Shown: in pieces, positions 16,613 to 25,120 of the stretch | Numbering within the stretch: position 1 is the stretch's first letter | Layout: each line of letters begins with the position of its first letter | Source of the DNA: Arcobacteraceae bacterium | GTDB lineage: Bacteria; Campylobacterota; Campylobacteria; Campylobacterales; Arcobacteraceae | Reading direction: 5' to 3' | NCBI GenBank assembly: GCA_028375605.1 | Contig: JAONGR010000014.1 | Location: 1 to 38,538, forward strand | Length of the DNA: 38,538 nt | The notes under the pieces: generated by a model | Databases searched by the model: none | The model's input: the letters and a program-made list of their open reading frames with translations, nothing else | Told to the model about the DNA's origin: nothing | Position numbers and translations under genes: made by a program

Positions 16613-18176
16613 TTAGAACTCTTTTGGGTTTATTTGAAAGTAAATCAATTTTTAATTGTGTAATAGAATCTTTATATCCTATTACAATAAAAATATCATT
16701 TTCTTGAATGATATAGCTGTCTTTTTTTGGATTAAAAATAAATTCTTTTCTATTCTTAGATTGAATAACACCAATAAGTGTGAGATTAAATTTATCTAGG
16801 TTTATTGCTTGCAATTTATAACCAATGAAATTTGACTTTTCTAGAATTTCAATCTCATCCATTATCGCACCTTCTGAATTTAATAATATATCATCTATTG
16901 CTTCAAATGCAACGGGCTGTCCTATATATTCTGATGCTACAAGTGCTGTTATCTCATTAGCTAAAATAACTTCTGAAGCACCAGCTAAAATAAGCTTGTT
17001 TTTGACTTTTGTATCATTTGCTCTAGCTATTATACGAATATTTTCATTTAAAGATCGCGCAGTTAGAATTATAGATAAATTTACCGCATCATTGTTAGTT
17101 ATTGCAATAATAGTAGAGGCTCTTCCGCTATTAATTCCTATACTTTCTAGTAAAGAAGAGTTTGTTGCATCACCTTTTACAGTAAGTAACTTTTGTGCGT
17201 CGGCGTGTTTAAATGTCTCATCATCTTGGTCTATGATTATAAAATTTTGATTTGTTTTTTCAAATTCATTTGCTAAAACTTTTCCCATACGTCCAAATCC
17301 ACAAATAATAATAAAGTCTTTTAAACTATTTGCTTCACCTATAACTTTTTCTTCTTTTAATATGAGTAGTTTTTCACTTAGAGCTGTTGTTACTATTGAA
17401 GTTGAAAATGCAATTACTCCCATTCCGCCTACTACTAGAAATAGTGTCGCAACTCTTCCTTGAATAGTGACTGGACTTATATCTCCAAATCCTACAGTTG
17501 AAATAGTAATAACCGACCAATATATAGCATCAAAATAATTGTGAATGTTTGGATTAACTCCAGCACCTTCATATATAAATATAATGGTTGATCCAAAAGC
17601 AACTGCCATAAAAAACATAATACCAAGTGTGAGAAATTCAAATTTTTTTTCCAAAAATACATGTCTAAACTGTTTAATTGAATTTGTATATCTGAGAATC
17701 TTAAAAAGTCTAAAGAGCATTAAAATTCTTAAAATTCTTAGTGGACGATAATAAGGTAAAATAGCTAATAAATCAATAATAGACATAGGGGAAAAGATAA
17801 AAGAGAGTTTTTCTCTTGTTATTTTCTTTAGAGAACTACTTAAAATGTATTTTTGGTTAAGCAACTGACTCTTTTCATAATCTTGAATAAGGTGCTTATG
17901 TGAATGAGAACTTACCCATAATCGGCTTAGCCATTCTATGATAAATATAATGATTGCAAAAGTTTCATAAGTGTCTAACCAAGGTAAAAGTTCGTGATTT
18001 ACTTCGTATATGAGGATTGCTACTGTACTTAGTACTAAAAATATCATGAAGAAATCAAAATATTTTCTTTTTATAGAGTTATTGTCTTCTAATAGTTCAT
18101 AAAAAAAATGTTTGGTTTTATAGTAATTTTTCGAGGATTCTAAGAAATATGCAAAGTTAATAAAAAAGCTATTCAC
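16605..18176 (-). CDS. voltage-sensor-type potassium channel with RCK domain
   Basis: A six-helix K+ channel. S4-like charges Arg147, Arg150, Arg156, Lys159 and Arg162 are spaced by threes. The pore follows with selectivity filter TVGFGD at 227-232 (GFG in place of the commoner GYG). A cytoplasmic RCK follows: GFGRMG at 293-298 fits the nucleotide-binding GxGxxG, and a TrkA-C part ends the protein (about 440-515). Length 523. The start is GTG at 18176-18174, with AAAGGA upstream. The next gene encodes a second RCK-like protein, overlapping by eight bases. Potassium homeostasis or osmotic/pH response is the likely role. Confidence 0.88.
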   Translation of the reverse strand: MNSFFINFAYFLESSKNYYKTKHFFYELLEDNNSIKRKYFDFFMIFLVLSTVAILIYEVNHELLPWLDTYETFAIIIFIIEWLSRLWVSSHSHKHLIQDYEKSQLLNQKYILSSSLKKITREKLSFIFSPMSIIDLLAILPYYRPLRILRILMLFRLFKILRYTNSIKQFRHVFLEKKFEFLTLGIMFFMAVAFGSTIIFIYEGAGVNPNIHNYFDAIYWSVITISTVGFGDISPVTIQGRVATLFLVVGGMGVIAFSTSIVTTALSEKLLILKEEKVIGEANSLKDFIIICGFGRMGKVLANEFEKTNQNFIIIDQDDETFKHADAQKLLTVKGDATNSSLLESIGINSGRASTIIAITNNDAVNLSIILTARSLNENIRIIARANDTKVKNKLILAGASEVILANEITALVASEYIGQPVAFEAIDDILLNSEGAIMDEIEILEKSNFIGYKLQAINLDKFNLTLIGVIQSKNRKEFIFNPKKDSYIIQENDIFIVIGYKDSITQLKIDLLSNKPKRVLNV

Positions 18177-18214
18177 TAGAATCCTTTTGTTTTAAGATAT
18201 AGATAATCTATATT

Positions 18215-18355
18215 TTATTTTGTTGCATCATGTATTGCATCTTTTGTAGAGTCGTATGCATTTGATGAATCTTCCTTTATTCCATCCCACGTTGCACATC
18301 CACTATTTAACAAAGCAATTGTAATAATAGTTAATGATAATAAAATATTTTTCAT
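18215..18355 (-). CDS. entericidin-like small lipoprotein
   Basis: A 46-residue reading frame. A lysine-containing N-terminus and hydrophobic stretch (residues 4-16) lead to a lipobox-like LNSGC with Cys20 as the lipidation site. The rest (ATWDGIKEDSSNAYDSTKDA) has the short helical, Lys/Asp-rich pattern of entericidins and similar envelope lipoproteins. ATG at 18355-18353 has a very strong AAGGAGG ribosome binding site. It lies 19 bases downstream of leuA on the same strand. Its true role is unknown; entericidin A/B form a toxin/antidote pair, but only one member is present here. Confidence 0.8.
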   Translation of the reverse strand: MKNILLSLTIITIALLNSGCATWDGIKEDSSNAYDSTKDAIHDATK

Positions 18356-18374
18356 ATATTCCTCCTTTATATTG

Positions 18375-19937
18375 TTATTTTTGTTGTGTTTTTTCTAGCA
18401 TATTTTGAACACTTAAAAAACTATTTAAAGCACCAACGTAAGCTCGCGCACTTGCAATCATTGTATCAAGACTTAATCCATGACCTAACATAGTATGAGC
18501 GCCATCATCAAATGTTACTTTACAGTTTACTTTTGCTAATGCATCTTTCCCTTCACTAACAGAATTTACTTTATAGTCAATAAGTGTTCCATTGTATCCT
18601 GTGATTCTATCTATTGTTTTAAATATAGCATCCATAGCACCATCGCCTATACTTGCATCTGTAATTAGCTTATCTTCATGTTTTATAGTTACTACTGCAC
18701 TTGGAATACCATTTGAAAAATCAGATATTTGAATTGCTTCAACTTCAAAAGTTTTATTTTCATTTAATTGCTCGTCTGCAACAATCATTCTGATATCATC
18801 ATCCGTAATCTCTTTTTTCTTATCACAAATTGCTTTAAATCTATTAAAGGCAATAATCAATTTATCATCTTCTAAATCTGGAAAACCTAAATGCGCTATA
18901 GTATCTTTAAATGCAGCTCGACCTGAGTGTTTACCAAGAACTATAGAATTATTTTTTTCAATTCCTATATCTTCTGGTTTCATGATTTCATAAGTTTCTT
19001 GATGTTTTAAAACACCATCTTGATGAATACCACTTTCATGTGCAAAGGCATTTTTACCTACAATTGATTTATTTGGTTGAGGCTCAATACCTGTAATATT
19101 TGCAACCATTTTAGATGCTAAATAAATCTCTTTTGTATTAATGTTTGTAGTAATTCCTGGAAATAAATCTTGTCTTGTTTTCAGAGTCATTACAATCTCT
19201 TCCATAGCAGCATTTCCAGCTCTCTCACCTAAACCATTGATAGTACATTCTACTTGTCGTGCACCTGCCTCAATACCAGCTAAAGTATTAGCAACGGCTA
19301 AACCTAAATCGTTATGATTATGTAAAGAAATAATAGCATCAGATTTAATTGAATCAACAAACCCAACCATCTGTTCAACCATATATTTGATCTCTGATGG
19401 AAGTCTGTAACCTACAGTATCTGGAAGATTAATAGTTCTTGCACCTGCTTCAATTACAGCTTGTGTAATCTCTTTCATAAATGGTAGTTCACTTCTTCCT
19501 GCATCTTCTAATGAAAACTCAACATCATCAACGAATGTTTTTGCATATTCAACTGCATGAACAGCTCTTTTGATTACTTCAGCCGAATCCATTTTTAATT
19601 TATATTTCATATGGATAGGACTAGTTGCAATAAAAGTATGAACTCTATTTCCTTTTCCACCAGCATTTACAGCTTCCCCTGCCGCTTTAATATCTCCATC
19701 AATAGCACGAGCAAGAGAACAAATAGAACTATTTTTTATAGTTTTAGCAATTTGAGATATTGCATCGAAATCTCCAGGAGATGCAGCAGCAAAACCAGCT
19801 TCGATAATATCGACATTTAATTTTTCGAGTTGTTGAGCAATTTGAATCTTTTCTGAAGTATTCATTGAAGCACCTGGTGATTGCTCTCCATCTCTTAATG
19901 TTGTATCAAAAATTATAATATTTTTATTTTCTGTCAT
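18375..19937 (-). CDS. leuA: 2-isopropylmalate synthase
   Basis: First committed step of leucine synthesis, condensing acetyl-CoA with 2-oxoisovalerate. The catalytic barrel begins with [12 protein letters not shown] (Arg15, Asp16), and the metal site HNH is His206/His208. The C-terminal leucine-sensing domain (about 390-510) is present, so feedback inhibition is expected. Length 520 is typical of LeuA type 1. A citramalate or homocitrate synthase is less likely given this length and motifs. The ATG follows AAAGGTGG, with a TATAAT box upstream. Other leu genes are not in the window. Confidence 0.94.
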   Translation of the reverse strand: MTENKNIIIFDTTLRDGEQSPGASMNTSEKIQIAQQLEKLNVDIIEAGFAAASPGDFDAISQIAKTIKNSSICSLARAIDGDIKAAGEAVNAGGKGNRVHTFIATSPIHMKYKLKMDSAEVIKRAVHAVEYAKTFVDDVEFSLEDAGRSELPFMKEITQAVIEAGARTINLPDTVGYRLPSEIKYMVEQMVGFVDSIKSDAIISLHNHNDLGLAVANTLAGIEAGARQVECTINGLGERAGNAAMEEIVMTLKTRQDLFPGITTNINTKEIYLASKMVANITGIEPQPNKSIVGKNAFAHESGIHQDGVLKHQETYEIMKPEDIGIEKNNSIVLGKHSGRAAFKDTIAHLGFPDLEDDKLIIAFNRFKAICDKKKEITDDDIRMIVADEQLNENKTFEVEAIQISDFSNGIPSAVVTIKHEDKLITDASIGDGAMDAIFKTIDRITGYNGTLIDYKVNSVSEGKDALAKVNCKVTFDDGAHTMLGHGLSLDTMIASARAYVGALNSFLSVQNMLEKTQQK

Positions 19938-19960
19938 AGTTCCACCTTTTAAATTAACTT

Positions 19961-20024
19961 ATTATATAGAAATAATATTAAGATTTATATGAAATTATTC
20001 TCTAAAGTATAATTTAGATATAAT
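19961..20024. promoter_or_regulatory. divergent promoters of leuA and the helicase operon
   Basis: On the minus strand TATAAT (19961-19966) precedes leuA by about 24 bases. On the plus strand two TATAAT boxes occur (20008-20013 and 20019-20024), 11 bases apart, ahead of the helicase gene; either could be used. No attenuator leader peptide was seen before leuA. Confidence 0.45.
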
Positions 20025-20058
20025 TAATACTAAATAAATCCAATAAAAAGAGAAATCA

Positions 20059-21357
20059 ATGACATTCAGACAACTAGGATTATGTCCCGAGATTGCAAAA
20101 GCTTGTGAAGATAAAGGTTATAAAGCACCAACTAAAATACAAGAAGATTCAATAGTACATCTTTTAAGAAAAAGAGACCTTTTGGCAATTGCACAAACAG
20201 GTACAGGTAAAACAGCTGCATTTGTATTACCACTATTACAAGATATAGAAAATCAACGAAAAGAACAAGATAACGATAATGTAATTTTAACAAAACTTAT
20301 CATCGCACCTACTCGTGAACTTGTATTACAACTAGAAAAAAGTATTGAGTCATATGCAAAATATTTAGATATTAAAATATGTAGTGTATATGGTGGAGCA
20401 AATATAAAGCCACAAATTAAAAAGCTTGAATCAAGAGTTCATATTGTTATTGCTACTACTGGTAGACTTATGGATTTAATTAGAAAAGAAAAAATAAATG
20501 TAACAAAAGTAGATGCACTTGTTTTAGATGAAGCAGATAGTATGCTTGATATGGGATTTGTTGCTGATATTCAAGATATATTAAAATCATTAACAATATT
20601 ACAGCAAACAATACTTTGTTCTGCAACTCTTGGACCAAATATCAAGAAACTATCTGGTCAAATAATGATTAATCCTAAAGTTATTGAGATTAAATCAAAT
20701 GATAGAGTAAATGATAGAATAGAACAAGTTGCTTATCCTGTTACTCTAGTAAAAAAACTTGAAATGCTTTCTTTTTTAATTGGAACAAAAAATATGAAAC
20801 AAGTACTTGTGTTTTGTAAAACAAAAGCGAGTGCTGAAGAGATAGTAAAAAACTTAAAACTTGATGGATTAAAAGCAGCTTCTATTCATGGAGATAAGAC
20901 ACATGGGGCAAGAACAAAAGCAATCACACAATTTAAAGAAAATCAAATAAGAGTTTTAGTAGCAACTGATGTAGCTGCTAGGGGACTAGATATAACAGAT
21001 TTATTTTATGTTATTAATTTTGATTTACCTTTTATGCCTATTGATTATGTTCATAGAATTGGTAGAACTGCACGAGCTGGTAAAAATGGTATCGCTATAT
21101 CTTTACTTGATGAATATGATGTTGCAACAATTAGAGAAGTTGAAAAATATCTAAATCAAAAAATTCCAAAGTTAGATCTTGATGGTTTTGAAGTTGGAAC
21201 AAGAATGAAAATGATTGCTACAAAAACTATTGTTGAAACTAAAGATGATATCAAAAGAAAAAAAACTGGTGGGGCATTTGGAAATAAAAAGAAAAATAAA
21301 GATAAAAAAACTGTTGCGAAACAACGTGGTAAAAGAATTATTGGTCAAAATAGATAA
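20059..21357 (+). CDS. DEAD-box RNA helicase
   Basis: ATP-dependent RNA unwinding enzyme. Motifs in order: Q motif (FRQLGL...PTKIQ), Walker A AQTGTGKT at 45-52, PTRELVLQ, TTGRLMD, DEAD at 157-160, SAT, and the second RecA domain with VATDVAARGLDI and HRIGRTARAGK. The C-terminal tail after about 385 is strongly basic, typical for RNA binding in RhlE-like proteins. Length 432. Start ATG is close to an AGAG-type ribosome binding site. The following lipoprotein gene begins eight bases later, so the helicase heads a run that ends in a two-component system. Likely role is RNA turnover or ribosome assembly. Confidence 0.92.
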   Translation: MTFRQLGLCPEIAKACEDKGYKAPTKIQEDSIVHLLRKRDLLAIAQTGTGKTAAFVLPLLQDIENQRKEQDNDNVILTKLIIAPTRELVLQLEKSIESYAKYLDIKICSVYGGANIKPQIKKLESRVHIVIATTGRLMDLIRKEKINVTKVDALVLDEADSMLDMGFVADIQDILKSLTILQQTILCSATLGPNIKKLSGQIMINPKVIEIKSNDRVNDRIEQVAYPVTLVKKLEMLSFLIGTKNMKQVLVFCKTKASAEEIVKNLKLDGLKAASIHGDKTHGARTKAITQFKENQIRVLVATDVAARGLDITDLFYVINFDLPFMPIDYVHRIGRTARAGKNGIAISLLDEYDVATIREVEKYLNQKIPKLDLDGFEVGTRMKMIATKTIVETKDDIKRKKTGGAFGNKKKNKDKKTVAKQRGKRIIGQNR

Positions 21358-21365
21358 TTAAACTA

Positions 21366-21806
21366 ATGATACTTAAAAAATATTCTCTTTATATAGTAAC
21401 ACTATTGGTTTTTTCTGGATGTTTTCCCCTGACAGAAAAAATCATTGATAAAAAACAACTAAAAATTCATACAGCTAAAAAAATAGAAAAAAAACCAAAT
21501 TATTGTATTGAATATGAAAAAAATATGAAATATTCTTCATCTTATATATTTAAAGAATTTAAAGAAGGATATTTTAATTCGAATGATTTTACTGGAGCTA
21601 AAGCACAACTTTTTTTAATTAAAAATAAATCTGAAAGTATATTTGCTCAAAATATAAATTCTGCAGAACAGTTTTATCAATCAAACTACAAAGTTGCAAA
21701 AAAGAAAAAATGTAATGTAGAAAAATATAGAATCTTTCCGTTAAAACAGATAGAAACACAAATAGAAAAAATGGATAAAAGTAGTGTTAAAACTACTTTA
21801 CAATAA
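21366..21806 (+). CDS. putative lipoprotein of unknown function
   Basis: A 146-residue protein with a hydrophobic N-terminus ending in LLVFSGC (Cys19), a slightly unusual lipobox with Phe at -3. The mature part is Lys-rich, with a pair of cysteines (NYCIEYE and KKCNVEKY) that could form a disulfide. I recognise no domain. The gene starts eight bases after the helicase and ends two bases before the next small secreted protein gene, so it sits in the same transcript. No good ribosome binding site is visible, which suggests translational coupling to the helicase. Confidence 0.7.
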   Translation: MILKKYSLYIVTLLVFSGCFPLTEKIIDKKQLKIHTAKKIEKKPNYCIEYEKNMKYSSSYIFKEFKEGYFNSNDFTGAKAQLFLIKNKSESIFAQNINSAEQFYQSNYKVAKKKKCNVEKYRIFPLKQIETQIEKMDKSSVKTTLQ

Positions 21807-21808
21807 AG

Positions 21809-22054
21809 ATGAAACAGTTTTTTTTTACAGTTAGTTTTTTAATTTTTTTTACTATGAATTTACAAGCGCAAAATTCAAATGTCGACATATTATTAGAAAA
21901 AGTACAAGAGGCAAAAACAAAAAAACAAAGAGATTCTCTAATATCTCAACTAAAATTGCAGTTGGCAAAGACTAATCAAAAAGCAAGAGAGGAATCAGAT
22001 GCTATTGTTAAAGCAAAAAAGAAACTCCCTTCAAAACTATTTAAAGTAAAATAA
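21809..22054 (+). CDS. small secreted helical protein upstream of a two-component system
   Basis: 81 residues with a clear signal peptide (cleavage likely after LQA at about 20). The mature part is a charged helix (ILLEKVQEAKTKKQRDSLI and on) ending in a Lys-rich tail, about 60 residues. Its stop codon shares a base with the start of the response regulator gene (TAATG). A protein of similar size and pattern is encoded just past the histidine kinase on the opposite strand. A role as a periplasmic partner or target of the two-component system is inferred. Confidence 0.75.
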   Translation: MKQFFFTVSFLIFFTMNLQAQNSNVDILLEKVQEAKTKKQRDSLISQLKLQLAKTNQKAREESDAIVKAKKKLPSKLFKVK

Positions 22055-22686
22055 TGAAAATATTACTTCTTGAAGATGATACTATTCTCTCCCAAACGAT
22101 GATACAAATACTTGAAGAGGAAAACTATGAGGTGATTTTAGTAGAAAATGGCGAGGAGGTCATTGAAGCTACTTACGACAATAAATTTGATTTGTATTTA
22201 TTTGATATTAATGTTCCTTTATTAAATGGTATGGAAACTTTAAAACTTTTAAGAGATGCTAATGATAATACACCTACTTTTTTTATTACATCCTTACGCG
22301 ATACAAGCTCTATCTTAGAAGGTTTTGACTGTGGTTGTGATGATTATATAAAAAAACCTTTTGATTTAGATGAGTTTTTAGCGAGAATAAAGGCTGTTTT
22401 AAAGAGGAAAAATCCAACTATAAAATATGGCGATATTGTATTTGATTTATATAATGATAGTATTTTAAAAAAAGGAGATGAGGTTTCTCTTGGAATCGTA
22501 GAAAAAGAGGTATTTAGATTACTCCTTACAAACATAGATGTTACTATTAATAAATCTACATTTTTTGACTACATGAATAAACCTAGTGATACTGCTTTAC
22601 GAGTTTTAATTAGTAAATTAAAAAAGCTGTTAGAACTCAACATTTTAAATACAAAAGGTGTAGGATATAAGCTTGAAAAACTATGA
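22054..22686 (+). CDS. OmpR-like response regulator
   Basis: Receiver domain (about 1-115) with acidic pocket Asp8/Asp9, phosphorylation site Asp51 in LFDINVP, the conserved hydroxyl in ITS and Lys in KKPF. The C-terminal part (about 125-210) is a winged-helix DNA-binding domain of the OmpR type, ending in GVGYKLEKL. At 210 residues it is somewhat shorter than most OmpR regulators. It overlaps the secreted protein gene by one base and the kinase gene by 14 bases, so these are tightly coupled. Confidence 0.92.
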   Translation: MKILLLEDDTILSQTMIQILEEENYEVILVENGEEVIEATYDNKFDLYLFDINVPLLNGMETLKLLRDANDNTPTFFITSLRDTSSILEGFDCGCDDYIKKPFDLDEFLARIKAVLKRKNPTIKYGDIVFDLYNDSILKKGDEVSLGIVEKEVFRLLLTNIDVTINKSTFFDYMNKPSDTALRVLISKLKKLLELNILNTKGVGYKLEKL

Positions 22687-23707
22687 AAAACAATCATTCT
22701 TTATAACACTTGCTTTATTTTTTATTCCTCTTTTTTTACTCTCTAGTGTAGTTCTTTACATGTATCATAATGAACAGATAAAAGATATAGAAAAAAATAT
22801 ACTTTATCAAATGAAAGATTATTCATACGATTTTAAAGGAGATACTTTTTCTTTGGATATAGTTGACAATGACATAAAGAAAGAAATTTTTAAAATATAT
22901 CATATCGATGGTGGTTTAGGCGCATATTTTCAAATCCCATCAAAAGGACCATATTTATTAAAAATAATTTATGAGAAAGACAAATACCAAAAACTTTATA
23001 ATGAATTTTCAAAAAAGATATTTATATTAGCTATTGTTATGTTTTTTTTAATTCTTGTTATTTCAGTAGGATTTGCTTTTTATTCTTTAAGACCAATAAG
23101 ACAAGCATTGCATCTGCTAGAGGAGTTTTTAAAAGATTTAATTCATGATTTAAATACTCCTGCAACATCAATCTTATTAAATACTAGATTGTTAAAAAAA
23201 CGTGGTGAATTTCCTGAGCTTGAACGTATTGAGATATCGGCAAAAGGGATTGCTTCTTTATATGAAAATTTAGAGTTAATGACCCCCTCTCATATTTCAA
23301 TAGATGAAAAAATTAATCTAGACGATTTGTTAGTTCAAAAAATAGAGCTACTTAAAAAAATTTATCCCAATATTATTTTTAACGTAAATGAAACTAAAAT
23401 AGAGATTGTAAGTAATAGTAATGCAATAGAGCGTATACTTGATAATTTATTAACTAATGCTTGTAAATATAATAAAAAAAATGGAGAGATTTTTGTTGGA
23501 TTAGATGGATCAAATCTAATTATAAAAGATACTGGAATAGGGATTAAGAATACAAGTAAAGTATTTCAACGATATTACAAAGAAAATGAAAGTGGAATGG
23601 GTATTGGAATGGATATTGTAAAACAGTTATGTGATATTTTGAAAATCACAATTAGAATAGAGAGTAAAATAGGGGTAGGAACTAGTATTAAGTTAGACTT
23701 TTCTTGA
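22673..23707 (+). CDS. sensor histidine kinase
   Basis: Two membrane helices (about 9-30 and 115-138) flank a periplasmic sensor of about 85 residues. The H box DLIHDLNTPATS has the phospho-acceptor His158, followed by a conventional ATPase domain: N box NLLTNACKYNKKNG, G1 DTGIGI and G2 GMGIGMDIVK. Only about 20 residues separate the second helix from His158, so there is no full HAMP linker. Length 344. The start is TTG at 22673 with AGGA seven bases upstream; a nearby ATG at 22683 is out of frame. It partners the preceding response regulator. Confidence 0.92.
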   Translation: MKNYEKQSFFITLALFFIPLFLLSSVVLYMYHNEQIKDIEKNILYQMKDYSYDFKGDTFSLDIVDNDIKKEIFKIYHIDGGLGAYFQIPSKGPYLLKIIYEKDKYQKLYNEFSKKIFILAIVMFFLILVISVGFAFYSLRPIRQALHLLEEFLKDLIHDLNTPATSILLNTRLLKKRGEFPELERIEISAKGIASLYENLELMTPSHISIDEKINLDDLLVQKIELLKKIYPNIIFNVNETKIEIVSNSNAIERILDNLLTNACKYNKKNGEIFVGLDGSNLIIKDTGIGIKNTSKVFQRYYKENESGMGIGMDIVKQLCDILKITIRIESKIGVGTSIKLDFS

Positions 23708-23716
23708 TTTAAAATA

Positions 23717-23753
23717 GCTGTAAAATAATTTAAGAAATAAATTATCTTACAGC
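23717..23753. terminator. hairpin between convergent genes
   Basis: Arms GCTGTAAAATAATTT (23717-23731) and AAATTATCTTACAGC (23739-23753) pair at 14 of 15 positions around a 7-base loop. It lies between the histidine kinase and the opposing small-protein gene. There is no clean T run after it, but its position makes a transcript-end role likely. Confidence 0.5.
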
Positions 23754-23785
23754 ATATTATGTGTATGAAGTATTTGTTATTACGT

Positions 23786-24016
23786 TTATTTTGCTTGTAA
23801 TAATTTTTTATCAATCATCTCTTGTGCTTTTATAACATCAAGTCTATTTAGTTTTTCAACTTCCTGATTAAGTTTAACCATTAATTCCTCTTTTGCTTCA
23901 AGCGCCTTAGTTTTATTGATTTTGTCTATCATTGTATTGATAGTATTTAAATCAGCTGATAATAAGCTAGTAGCTCCAATAATCGCAATCACAAGTAGTT
24001 TTTTTCTAATATTCAT
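23786..24016 (-). CDS. small secreted helical protein downstream of the two-component system
   Basis: 76 residues: a signal peptide (MNIRKKLLVIAIIGATSLLSA, cleavage near residue 21) and a charged helix of about 55 residues. It resembles the small protein encoded at 21809-22054 in size, in the register of its Leu/Ile and Lys/Glu residues (LLEKVQEAKTKKQRDSLI against MIDKINKTKALEAKEELM) and in its Lys-rich end. ATG at 24016 follows AAAGGA, with TATACT at 24044-24049 as possible -10. Its location facing the kinase gene suggests that it belongs to the same system, perhaps as target or feedback partner. Confidence 0.75.
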   Translation of the reverse strand: MNIRKKLLVIAIIGATSLLSADLNTINTMIDKINKTKALEAKEELMVKLNQEVEKLNRLDVIKAQEMIDKKLLQAK

Positions 24017-24150
24017 TTTATATCCTTTTTTTTAATGTATGGAAGTATATCAATGAAGCGTAAGTTAAGTGTGAGTTTGAATTTTGAGAAAAGAAACCTA
24101 AATAAATCAATCTTTTATTTAACTTAACCATACAATAATAACAATTTAGA

Positions 24151-24156
24151 TATAAT
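24151..24156 (+). promoter_or_regulatory. -10 box for the pyrH operon
   Basis: Perfect TATAAT (AGATATAAT) 32 bases upstream of the pyrH GTG start, before the AAAAGGAG ribosome binding site. Confidence 0.6.
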
Positions 24157-24167
24157 CGCAAAAATAA

Positions 24168-24896
<729 letters not shown>

Positions 24897-24910
24897 AATA
24901 GGAGAATTAA

Positions 24911-25120
24911 ATGAGATTAGAAGAGATATTAGCACAGGCGTTAGAAAAAGTAAATAATGATAGATATATTTTAAGTGTAGCTGTTGGTCAAAGAGCAGAT
25001 GAATTAAGTAAAGGTGCAAAGCCATTAATAGACAGTGAACAAACTAAAAACATGAAATATACAGATATTGCGATTAAAGAGATAGCATCAGGTATATTAG
25101 TGATTGATGGTGTTGAATAA
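24911..25120 (+). CDS. rpoZ: RNA polymerase omega subunit
   Basis: Small subunit that helps assemble RNA polymerase. 69 residues with the omega pattern: N-terminal helix MRLEEILAQAL, NRY-like NDRYILSVAVGQRADEL and a second conserved segment KYTDIAIKEIASG. AGGAG lies upstream of the ATG. It overlaps the start of spoT. This neighbourhood with spoT is common; omega contributes to ppGpp binding by the polymerase in proteobacteria. Confidence 0.93.
   Translation: MRLEEILAQALEKVNNDRYILSVAVGQRADELSKGAKPLIDSEQTKNMKYTDIAIKEIASGILVIDGVE

Noticed and set aside
18190-18215. ATATAGAT/ATCTATAT inverted repeat after the entericidin-like gene as a terminator
   Set aside because: The T-rich side is on the plus strand, whereas the neighbouring genes are on the minus strand.
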